From NCBI GenBank assembly GCA_020723965.1, contig DYHW01000002.1, positions 310,001 through 374,000 on the forward strand: a stretch of 64,000 bases of DNA. Reading direction: 5' to 3'. The notes under the pieces are model-generated. The model worked only from the letters and a program-made list of their open reading frames with translations. It was not told the DNA's origin and did no database searches. The position numbers and the translations under genes were made by a program. Source of the stretch: Melioribacter sp. GTDB taxonomy: Bacteria; Bacteroidota; Ignavibacteria; Ignavibacteriales; Melioribacteraceae. Of this stretch, positions 53,987 to 61,455 are shown one piece after another (position 1 is the first letter of the stretch; each line of letters opens with the position of its first letter).

Positions 53987-55249
53987 ATGGAACCTAAAAT
54001 ACTAACTAAACCTGAACCCCCGTTAGCTTTTCGTTGGATTATACTAGTTGTAATCAGTCTCGCAATGTTTGGCAACTATTACATCTATGATAGTATCAGT
54101 CCGCTTGCAGATATTTTAGTTAAGCAGCTCAAATTTACAGATGCGAATATAGGATTGCTGCAGGGTATTTATAGTGTTCCAAATATTTTTATGGTTCTGA
54201 TTGGCGGTATGATCATCGACAAGATAGGCACGCGTGTTTCTACTTTTATTTTTACCGCATTATGCTTGATCGGCGCCTCTATTACTGCTTCTTTTAGCGA
54301 TATAACTATGATGGCTATTGGTCGGCTCGTTTTTGGTCTGGGCGCTGAATCGATGATCGTGGCAATTACAACTGTAATTGGCAGATGGTTCAAAGGAAAA
54401 CAGCTTTCATTTGCATTCGGATTGAATTTAACACTTGCACGGCTCGGTTCTTTTACAGCGCTCAACTCGCCATCATGGGGTGCTGTTTTTTATGATACAT
54501 GGAAATATCCATTACTGATTGCTGTTGGCGCTGGCGTGCTTGCCCTGTCAATGATTGTTATTTATTGGGGACTCGATTCACACGCTGGAAAAAACTACTT
54601 GCTCCGGCCGGTACCAAAGCAAGATAAAATTATTTTGAGAGAAATCTTTAGTTTTTCAAAATCTTATTGGTTTGTAGTTTTGCTCTGTGTTACTTTTTAT
54701 TCGGGCATTTTTCCATTTCAAACTTTTGCAGTTAAGTTTTTTATGGAAGCGCACGGCACATCGCGCGAAATGGGTGGATTTTTATCTAGCATGCTAACGC
54801 TTGCCGCTATGATTCTAACGCCGATGTTTGGGCTGCTTGCAGATTATATTGGCAGACGATCCTTACTGATGATGTTCGGTTCTCTTATTCTTATTCCGGT
54901 ATATCTTCTTATGGCTTACACAAATGTTACGTTATATCTTCCAATGGCTATGATGGGATTGTCTTTTTCACTAATCCCCGCTGTAATGTGGCCTTCTGTT
55001 GCAATAATTGTTGATGAATCCAAACTTGGCACTGCTTACGGTTTGATGACTATGATCCAAAACATTGGATTAGCTACTTTTAATTTTTTAATTGGCTGGG
55101 CAAATGACTTTAGCGGCGGCTACACAATGGGAATGTGGATCTTTTCTTCGCTTGGTTTCTTTGGGTTGTTGTTTGCATTCTTGTTAAGACAAAGCGAATT
55201 AGGACCTAAAGGACATGGTTTGGAAAAAGGAATCTCCAAATCAAAATAA
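53987..55249 (+). CDS. Major facilitator superfamily transporter
   Basis: This 420-residue protein has 12 hydrophobic segments. The MFS motif between helices 2 and 3 reads GGMIIDKIGTRVS, and a second copy between helices 8 and 9 reads GLLADYIGRRS. The AINPAxMPR-type nitrate signature is absent. Conserved NGFG-like signatures are not clear, so the substrate is unknown. Neighbours suggest peptides, amino acids or organic acids. It lies downstream of pepD after a hairpin. Confidence 0.88.
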   Translation: MEPKILTKPEPPLAFRWIILVVISLAMFGNYYIYDSISPLADILVKQLKFTDANIGLLQGIYSVPNIFMVLIGGMIIDKIGTRVSTFIFTALCLIGASITASFSDITMMAIGRLVFGLGAESMIVAITTVIGRWFKGKQLSFAFGLNLTLARLGSFTALNSPSWGAVFYDTWKYPLLIAVGAGVLALSMIVIYWGLDSHAGKNYLLRPVPKQDKIILREIFSFSKSYWFVVLLCVTFYSGIFPFQTFAVKFFMEAHGTSREMGGFLSSMLTLAAMILTPMFGLLADYIGRRSLLMMFGSLILIPVYLLMAYTNVTLYLPMAMMGLSFSLIPAVMWPSVAIIVDESKLGTAYGLMTMIQNIGLATFNFLIGWANDFSGGYTMGMWIFSSLGFFGLLFAFLLRQSELGPKGHGLEKGISKSK

Positions 55250-55287
55250 TTTTTAGTAAATTACTTTTGAACTGTTAGCGGTTCTAA

Positions 55288-56049
55288 ATGAAATTTTCTA
55301 CTGCAAAATATTTTCTCGTTACTAGTTTAATTTTGTTATTTGTATCGAATATGCAAGCGCAGACATTCGGTTTTGGATGTTTGGGTTTAAGCGGATTTTA
55401 CGCGGGATATTCACGGCAAAATTTTGTAACACCAGCCATTAATGATTATGTTAATAAACAAATAGACCTTATCGATCCTTTCAGAAAAACAATTCAAGAT
55501 AATATTCAATTCCAACAAGGAACTGGTTATCGCATTGGCGCAAATATTTTCCGCGCAAAATGGGATCGTTTCTTTTTTACAGCCAAAGGGTATTATCAAT
55601 TCTTAAGAGAGCAGTACGAAGTATCTACTCTAAATCAAACCGGTTTAATTAGAGAAAAATATAAGTTAACTATGAACCATTGGGGCATTGGGCTCGATCT
55701 TGGCATTCCTTTATTCTGGATTCTCGATTGGAAAATTGTTGAAGGTAATGTAACTTTTTTTAACTCAGAATTCGATCAAGAAAATTTCTTAAACAACATT
55801 GTTCAGAAAGAAATTAAGTTCAACCCCGACAAAAACAAAGTTGGTTATTTCATCGGCTCAGGTCTAATATTACATCTTGTGCCCGATTATTTGAGCATCG
55901 AAGGAACAGCCGGTTATAATTTTATTTTGATTGAAAAAATGGAGAGCGACACTGGTCTTGCAATTCCTCTTCCTCCATCTCAAAATAAAGCGATAGAAAA
56001 AGGCAGCTTCAGCGCAACAATTCAACTTAATGTAGGATTTCCACTATAG
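55288..56049 (+). CDS. Outer membrane beta-barrel-like protein of unknown function
   Basis: This 253-residue protein has a signal peptide (about 1-25, ending in NMQAQT). It then has alternating hydrophobic and polar segments typical of a small barrel, such as RIGANIFRAKWDRFFFTAKG and ATIQLNVGFPL at the C-terminal end, which closes with a hydrophobic strand. I do not recognise a family. It sits between the MFS gene and the M29-like aminopeptidase, 12 bases before the latter, and may be cotranscribed with it. Confidence 0.7.
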   Translation: MKFSTAKYFLVTSLILLFVSNMQAQTFGFGCLGLSGFYAGYSRQNFVTPAINDYVNKQIDLIDPFRKTIQDNIQFQQGTGYRIGANIFRAKWDRFFFTAKGYYQFLREQYEVSTLNQTGLIREKYKLTMNHWGIGLDLGIPLFWILDWKIVEGNVTFFNSEFDQENFLNNIVQKEIKFNPDKNKVGYFIGSGLILHLVPDYLSIEGTAGYNFILIEKMESDTGLAIPLPPSQNKAIEKGSFSATIQLNVGFPL

Positions 56050-56061
56050 GAGGAAATAAGG

Positions 56062-57024
56062 ATGAAACTTTCTAAACTTGACAAAGCGTGCATCATTGCA
56101 ATCCGCGACTGCATGGGCGCTCGACAAAACGAATCTGTTTTAATTGTTACAGATGAATTCAAAAAGAAAATTGGTTATGCACTTTATAAAAATGCATTGA
56201 ACCTTGGACATGAAGCGCTTTATATAGAAATGAAATCTCGTGAAATGCATGGACAAGAGCCGCAGCAGCAAGTTGCCGAGTTGATGAAAATGTTCGACGT
56301 TGTTTTATGTCCCACAGCAAAGTCGCTCACACATACTAATGCAAGAAGAAACGCCTCTGCGCTCGGCGCTCGAATTGCAACTTTTCCTGGAATTACTGAG
56401 GATATAATGGTTCGCGGGCTTAATGCAGATTATAAAAAAATTGCTGCTCTTACTATCAAACTACAAGAAATTATGAATGACGTGAACATTGTGCATGTTA
56501 CCGCTCCAAACGGTACAGATATTACTATGGATATTTCTGGAAGAAAAGCTTTCCCAAGTAAAGGTCTTTTCCATAAAAAAGGGGAAAGCGGAAATCTACC
56601 TACCGGCGAAGCTTATATTGCCCCTCTTGAAGGGAAATCCGATGGTGTGTTTTTTGTCGATGGCTCGATGGCTGGCATTGGTGTGATAAAAGGCAAGCCA
56701 ATCAGAATTGATGTGAAAGAAGGATATGCCGTTAATATCTCTGGCAGCGCTCAGGCTAAAAAATTAGATGCTACTTTAAACAAATATGGACAGCTTGCAC
56801 GTAATATTGCAGAATTCGGAATTGGAACCAACGATAAAGCAAAACTGAGCGGCGTTTTGTTAGAAGATGAAAAAGTAATGGGAACTATTCACATTGCACT
56901 TGGCGATAATAAATCCATGGGTGGAAGCGTTGATATACCTATTCATCTTGACGGAGTTGTTAAAAAACCAACAGTTTATTTTGACGGAAAAATGATTATG
57001 AAAAACGGAAAACTCCTTCTTTGA
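56062..57024 (+). CDS. Aminopeptidase, M29-like (AmpS/PepS related)
   Basis: This 320-residue protein matches the leucyl aminopeptidase/thermophilic aminopeptidase family. LPTGEAYIAPLEGKSDGVF, AEFGIGTNDKAKLSGVLLED and GTIHIALGDNKSMGG supply the metal ligands and the C-terminal HLDGVVKKPTVYFDG. It is shorter than classical M29 proteins (about 400 residues), which lack nothing at this C-terminal core, so the N-terminal domain is reduced. It completes a set of peptide-handling genes with OPT and PepD. A GGAGGAAATAAGG ribosome-binding region precedes it. Confidence 0.85.
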   Translation: MKLSKLDKACIIAIRDCMGARQNESVLIVTDEFKKKIGYALYKNALNLGHEALYIEMKSREMHGQEPQQQVAELMKMFDVVLCPTAKSLTHTNARRNASALGARIATFPGITEDIMVRGLNADYKKIAALTIKLQEIMNDVNIVHVTAPNGTDITMDISGRKAFPSKGLFHKKGESGNLPTGEAYIAPLEGKSDGVFFVDGSMAGIGVIKGKPIRIDVKEGYAVNISGSAQAKKLDATLNKYGQLARNIAEFGIGTNDKAKLSGVLLEDEKVMGTIHIALGDNKSMGGSVDIPIHLDGVVKKPTVYFDGKMIMKNGKLLL

Positions 57025-57150
57025 TTGTTCATATTAAGAAACTAAGCTTAAGTAAAAGATAAAAATTTTCTCACTCTCTCTTCAAAGTTACTTCTATCTT
57101 GGCGTGCTTTGTTTTGCTCCACTTCTTGAGCAATTCTTAGCATAACTTGG

Positions 57151-57183
57151 TTTGTAGTTCCATCGAAAAATTTTGTATATTTG
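57151..57183 (+). promoter_or_regulatory. Bacteroidota-type promoter for the pcrA/uvrD gene
   Basis: TTTG at 57151-57154 and TATATTTG at 57176-57183 match the -33 and -7 elements with 21 bases between them. Transcription would begin around 57190, only about 17 bases before the ATG. This is the cleanest promoter I see in the window. Confidence 0.65.
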
Positions 57184-57206
57184 CCGACCAAAAATAAAGC
57201 TATTCT

Positions 57207-59381
57207 ATGAAGATCCTAAGCCAACTAAATGAAGCACAGCTTGAAGCTGTGGAATTTAATTCCGGTCCGCACATGATTGTAGCCGGAGCCGGTTCGGGTA
57301 AAACACGCGTTTTGACGTTCAAAATTGCTTATTTGATCGATAAAGGGCTTGAACCATCGTCTATTTTAGCGTTAACTTTTACTAATAAAGCTGCGCGGGA
57401 AATGAAGGAGCGGATCAAACAACTCATTGGTAAAAAAGCAGATGAACTTTGGATGGGAACTTTTCATTCTATATTTGCACGAATTTTACGAGTCGAACCG
57501 AACTTTATTGGATATAGACCTAATTTTTCAATTTATGATAGAGAAGATTCCGTTTCGCTTGTAAGCAATGTGATGTCTAACTTAAATATCACTATCGAAT
57601 CACTTACTCCAACCGGAGTTCAGCATCGGATTAGTTTTCTCAAAAATCAAATGATGAGTCCTACGGATTTTGAAAAAAGCCAATCTTTAACCCCAGCAGA
57701 TAAAAGATTTGTAGAAATTTATACGGAATACAATAAACGCTTGTTTGAAAACAACGCTATGGACTTTGATGATCTTCTCCTAAAACCTATTCACTTATTT
57801 GTGGAGAATGAGAAAATTCTTAATAAATACAAGAAAATATTTAAATACATTCTGGTAGATGAATATCAGGATACCAATAAAGCACAATACAAAATTTTGA
57901 AACTACTTAGTCCGGTTAAAGATAAAGTTTGTGTTGTAGGAGATGATTCACAAAGTATTTATAGTTGGCGCGGTGCAGAAATAAAAAATATGCTCAACTT
58001 TAAAAAAGATTTTAAGGGAGCGAAAATATTTCGGCTCGAACAAAATTATCGTTCTACTAAAATGATTCTTTCCGCCGCTGATTCTGTCATCAAAAACAAC
58101 AAAGAGCAAATTCAGAAAACGCTTTGGACCGAAAACAACGATGGTGAAGAACTGACGCTTATCAGAGCTACTGATGAAAAGGATGAATCATATCAAATTG
58201 CCAAGAGAATAAAAAAAGAAATTACCACAAGAAAGCTTTCCTTAAATGATATTGCGATCTTCTACCGTCTCAATTCACAATCTCGTGCGCTTGAAGACGC
58301 TTTAAGACGAGATAAAATACCGTATAAAATTGTTGGTGGGGTTGAGTTTTACAGAAGAAAAGAAGTTAAAGATGTACTTGCTTATTTGAGAGTTCTCACA
58401 AACCCAAATGATGAAGAAAGTTTATTGCGAATCATGAATTTTCCGCAGCGGGGTATTGGCAATACATCAGTTTCTAAGATGATTGCTTTTTCACGCAAAC
58501 TCAATATCTCTTTGTTTAAGACTATGGCGCGTGTTTTCGAAGTAATTGAGGTTAAAGAAAGAATTCAAAAAAATGTAAAACAATTTAGAGTGCTTCTCGA
58601 TAAGTATATCGATCTAAAAGAAAAATTTTCGATAGGCGAGCTAACTTCCGCACTTGTTGACGAGCTTGGAATTCTAAGAATCTATAAAGAAGAGCGCACG
58701 CCGGAGTCGATGTCAAGAGTCGACAACATTCAAGAATTACTCTCTGCGGTGCAAGAATTCAGTAAAACAAATCCAAACGCTAAGCTAGACGATTTTCTTT
58801 CGGAAGTTTCTCTAATTGCCGGTGTCGATCAATACGATGAAAAATCAAATGCTGTAACTTTGATGACGGTTCACAGCGCTAAAGGTTTGGAGTTCCCCGT
58901 TGTTTTTATTACGGGATTGGAAGAAGATATTTTTCCCTTGAGTCCAAAGTTTGATAACGATTCGAAGTTGGAAGAAGAAAGAAGATTATTTTATGTGGCA
59001 ATTACTCGCGCTAAAGAAAAGGTTTATTTAAGTTATGCGCGTTCGAGATATCGTTTTGGCGAAGTTGCTTATCAGAGCAAATCAAGATTTCTTGATGAGT
59101 TAGATGGATCAACTTACGATGAATTGGACGGGTTAGGAAATAAAAAAGCCGGAAGAAGAAAAAAAGTTTATTACGATGAATTTTATCAGCAAAGCTTTGA
59201 TGATTATGATCAGGAAAGACGATCGCTGCGCGTTGGCAGCAGAGTTACACACACCATGTTTGGGATCGGCAAAATATTGCAGATAACCGGAAATGGAGAT
59301 ACTCAACGCGTTACTATTGCTTTCGAAAAATTTGGAGCTAAACAACTGCTTACAAAGTTTGCTAATCTAAAAATGCTTTAA
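57207..59381 (+). CDS. pcrA: ATP-dependent DNA helicase, PcrA/UvrD family
   Basis: This 724-residue superfamily 1A 3'-5' helicase acts in nucleotide excision repair and removal of proteins from DNA. Walker A is AGAGSGKT (26-33), motif II is VDEYQDTN, motif III GDDSQSIYSWRGA, motif IV LEQNYRST, motif V TVHSAKGLEFPVVF and motif VI VAITRAKEKVYLSYA. The C terminus has a Tudor-like segment (RVTHTMFGIGKIL) that in PcrA/UvrD binds RNA polymerase. It has its own promoter. The pcrA/uvrD symbol is used by phylum habit, and the two are orthologous. Confidence 0.96.
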   Translation: MKILSQLNEAQLEAVEFNSGPHMIVAGAGSGKTRVLTFKIAYLIDKGLEPSSILALTFTNKAAREMKERIKQLIGKKADELWMGTFHSIFARILRVEPNFIGYRPNFSIYDREDSVSLVSNVMSNLNITIESLTPTGVQHRISFLKNQMMSPTDFEKSQSLTPADKRFVEIYTEYNKRLFENNAMDFDDLLLKPIHLFVENEKILNKYKKIFKYILVDEYQDTNKAQYKILKLLSPVKDKVCVVGDDSQSIYSWRGAEIKNMLNFKKDFKGAKIFRLEQNYRSTKMILSAADSVIKNNKEQIQKTLWTENNDGEELTLIRATDEKDESYQIAKRIKKEITTRKLSLNDIAIFYRLNSQSRALEDALRRDKIPYKIVGGVEFYRRKEVKDVLAYLRVLTNPNDEESLLRIMNFPQRGIGNTSVSKMIAFSRKLNISLFKTMARVFEVIEVKERIQKNVKQFRVLLDKYIDLKEKFSIGELTSALVDELGILRIYKEERTPESMSRVDNIQELLSAVQEFSKTNPNAKLDDFLSEVSLIAGVDQYDEKSNAVTLMTVHSAKGLEFPVVFITGLEEDIFPLSPKFDNDSKLEEERRLFYVAITRAKEKVYLSYARSRYRFGEVAYQSKSRFLDELDGSTYDELDGLGNKKAGRRKKVYYDEFYQQSFDDYDQERRSLRVGSRVTHTMFGIGKILQITGNGDTQRVTIAFEKFGAKQLLTKFANLKML

Positions 59382-59410
59382 TTTTTTTTACATTAAACCA
59401 GAGTTTAGAA

Positions 59411-60457
59411 ATGAAAATTGGAGTTCTTACAGGCGGGGGTGACTGCCCCGGCTTGAATGCTGTGATAAGAGCAGTAGTGCGTAAGTTAATACAGAATGAG
59501 CATGAGATTATTGGCATCCGTGAAGGATGGAAAGGATTGCTCGATAAAAATTTTGAAAATCTTACTTTGAACTCAATCTCCGGAATTCTCCACCGTGGCG
59601 GAACTATACTCGGGACCTCGAGAACGAACATCTACAAAATTAAAGATGGGGAAGAAACTGTAAAGAAAAACTTGGATGAATCCGGTATAGATGCGCTTGT
59701 GGCTATAGGCGGCGAAGATACACTTGGAATCGCAGCTAAACTCTACAAAGCGGGCGTTAAAATTGTCGGCGTTCCCAAAACAATAGATAACGATTTGTAT
59801 GCAACAGATTTCACGTTTGGTTTTGATACTGCCGTTAACATTGCAACAGAAGCAATTGATCGCTTGCACACAACTGCAGAAGCGCATAACCGTGTTATTG
59901 TTGTTGAGGTGATGGGAAGACACGCCGGTTGGATTGCAGTATATTCTGGAATGGCTGGCGGCGCAGATATTATTTTGATCCCAGAAAAACCATTTAACAT
60001 AGATGAAGTTTGCGAAACTCTTAAGAAAAGACACGATAGAGGAAAAAATTTTAGTATTGTTGTCGTATCCGAAGGCGCTAAACTTCAAACAGACGATGCA
60101 ACTGATAAAGACGGTTCATTTATTCTTAGCAGCATGAAAACTGATGCATTTGGTCATGTCCGGCTAGGCGGAATAGGAAATGTACTTGCTGATGAAATAG
60201 AAAAACGCACAGGATTTGAAACTCGTGCAACAGTCCTTGGGCATATCCAAAGAGGAGGCAGCCCAACTGCTTTCGACCGTGTTCTTGCTACCCGCTTCGG
60301 TGTTTATGCGGCGGACCTTGTTGAAGAAGAAAAGTGGGGTTATATGGCGGCATTAAAAGGCAAAGATATTGTTGCTGTTAGCTTAGAAGAAGCTGTAGGT
60401 CAAATAAAAACAGTTGATCTAAGCTTGCTGGAGGTTGCAAGCACTTTCTTTGGTTAA
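59411..60457 (+). CDS. 6-phosphofructokinase, probably pyrophosphate-dependent
   Basis: This 348-residue enzyme phosphorylates fructose 6-phosphate. The PFK signatures GVLTGGGDCPGLNAVIRA, PKTIDND, MGRHAGWIA and LGHIQRGG-SPTAFDR are all present. The phosphate-donor residues are the telling ones. GGEDT has Asp at 103 where ATP-type enzymes have Gly, and VPKTIDND has Lys at 123 where they have Gly. Asp and Lys at these sites mark pyrophosphate-dependent PFKs, which are also reversible. The length and sequence place it in the short PFK group. A strong terminator follows. Confidence 0.9.
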   Translation: MKIGVLTGGGDCPGLNAVIRAVVRKLIQNEHEIIGIREGWKGLLDKNFENLTLNSISGILHRGGTILGTSRTNIYKIKDGEETVKKNLDESGIDALVAIGGEDTLGIAAKLYKAGVKIVGVPKTIDNDLYATDFTFGFDTAVNIATEAIDRLHTTAEAHNRVIVVEVMGRHAGWIAVYSGMAGGADIILIPEKPFNIDEVCETLKKRHDRGKNFSIVVVSEGAKLQTDDATDKDGSFILSSMKTDAFGHVRLGGIGNVLADEIEKRTGFETRATVLGHIQRGGSPTAFDRVLATRFGVYAADLVEEEKWGYMAALKGKDIVAVSLEEAVGQIKTVDLSLLEVASTFFG

Positions 60458-60476
60458 TTTTTTTGATAAAAGGAAA

Positions 60477-60512
60477 AAAGCCCCGTCTCACAAAGCGGGG
60501 CTTTCTTGTTTT
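60477..60512 (+). terminator. Rho-independent terminator after the phosphofructokinase gene
   Basis: A 9-bp stem (AAAGCCCCG at 60477-60485 with CGGGGCTTT at 60496-60504) is followed by CTTGTTTTT. Confidence 0.9.
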
Positions 60513-60789
60513 TACTAAAGATCATTTTTGAAACCGTTTGACTAACAAAGAATTGTTATTCGGGAAAAATAGAGTAACAACATAGCGTACATCAAAGAAA
60601 GAAAAACAGTATTGATATGGCAGAAAAAACATTGTAGTTTATATTTTATAATATAGAGCGTAAAAATATATACTCAGAATTATAGCGGAACAGGAGAAAT
60701 ACTAAAGCGCAATATTGAGTTCCATAATACGAAGTTATTTCATTTAGAAAAAACTATTGCTGTTGAATCACAAATTAAATCACGGCTAG
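60513..60789. other. AT-rich gene-free stretch upstream of the decayed DUF92 gene
   Basis: No supported open frame, RNA gene or repeat is visible. It probably held the N-terminal coding part of the DUF92 gene, because the recognisable remnant that follows starts in mid-family, but I could not match it in any frame. Confidence 0.4.
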
Positions 60790-61442
60790 GTTTGAAATGG
60801 AGCGTTCCTATTCTAACTTTTTTTTACTGTCTAGTTTACTTCCTAAAATCATAAAAAGTAAAAACAAAGAAGTAGAAACATATTTTGAAAAGAGCGGCGC
60901 TCGGAATTATTTACAAATCCTTGCGAACGGTGGTTTGGGTGGAATGTTAGTTATTCTAAACGCGGTTTATCTGTAAGATCTTTTTTTTATGCTTTATCTC
61001 TCAACATTGTTTGCAGTTTGCGCTGATACTTATGCGACTGCAATAGGAACATGGAAACAGAGAAGAACGTATAACGTTCTGAACTTTAAGATAGTTGCGC
61101 AGGGAGTTTCTGGCAGCGTTTCTTTAGTTGACACATTAGGAGCGGTTCTCTGTTCAGTTGCAATTTTTTTAGCCGATTTTTTTAATTGAACTGTTAATAC
61201 TCAATTATTCGTTTTAATTATTGCAGCGCTAATGTCCGGAAATTTTTTGACAGGTTGCTCGGCGCTACAATTCAAGCACAGAACGAATGCAGCGTATGTA
61301 GCAAAGTAAACAAAAAAATTTTCATTGCAGATCTGAAGCGTATCATTATCGCGGGTTTAAGTGGATTAACAATGATGTTGTAAATTTTTTATGCGGATTT
61401 GCCGGCCCATATGTAATTTTAGTCCTTAAAAAAATTGTTTGA
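60790..61442 (+). pseudogene. Decayed DUF92-family membrane protein gene
   Basis: Fragments of a DUF92 (TIGR00297, VTE6-like) protein line up in order but in different frames. GLKWSVPILTFF is followed, after a shift at an 8-T run, by LLSSLLPKIIK and QILANGGLGGMLVILNAVYL. Next come a TAA, then LYLSTLFAVCADTYATAIGT and SGSVSLVDTLGAVL, then a TGA. LLGATIQAQNECSVC follows after a shift at a 6-T run, and YHYRGFKWINNDVVNF after a shift near a 7-A run. At least three frameshifts and two in-frame stops make it non-functional as written. Several shifts are at homopolymers, so some could be assembly errors. Confidence 0.75.
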
Positions 61443-61455
61443 GTGATAATACTTT

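Noticed and set aside
60989..61189. A 66-codon open frame in the DUF92 region taken as an intact small gene
   Set aside because: It is the middle of a longer family domain whose remaining parts lie before and after it in other frames or beyond stops, so it is a remnant.
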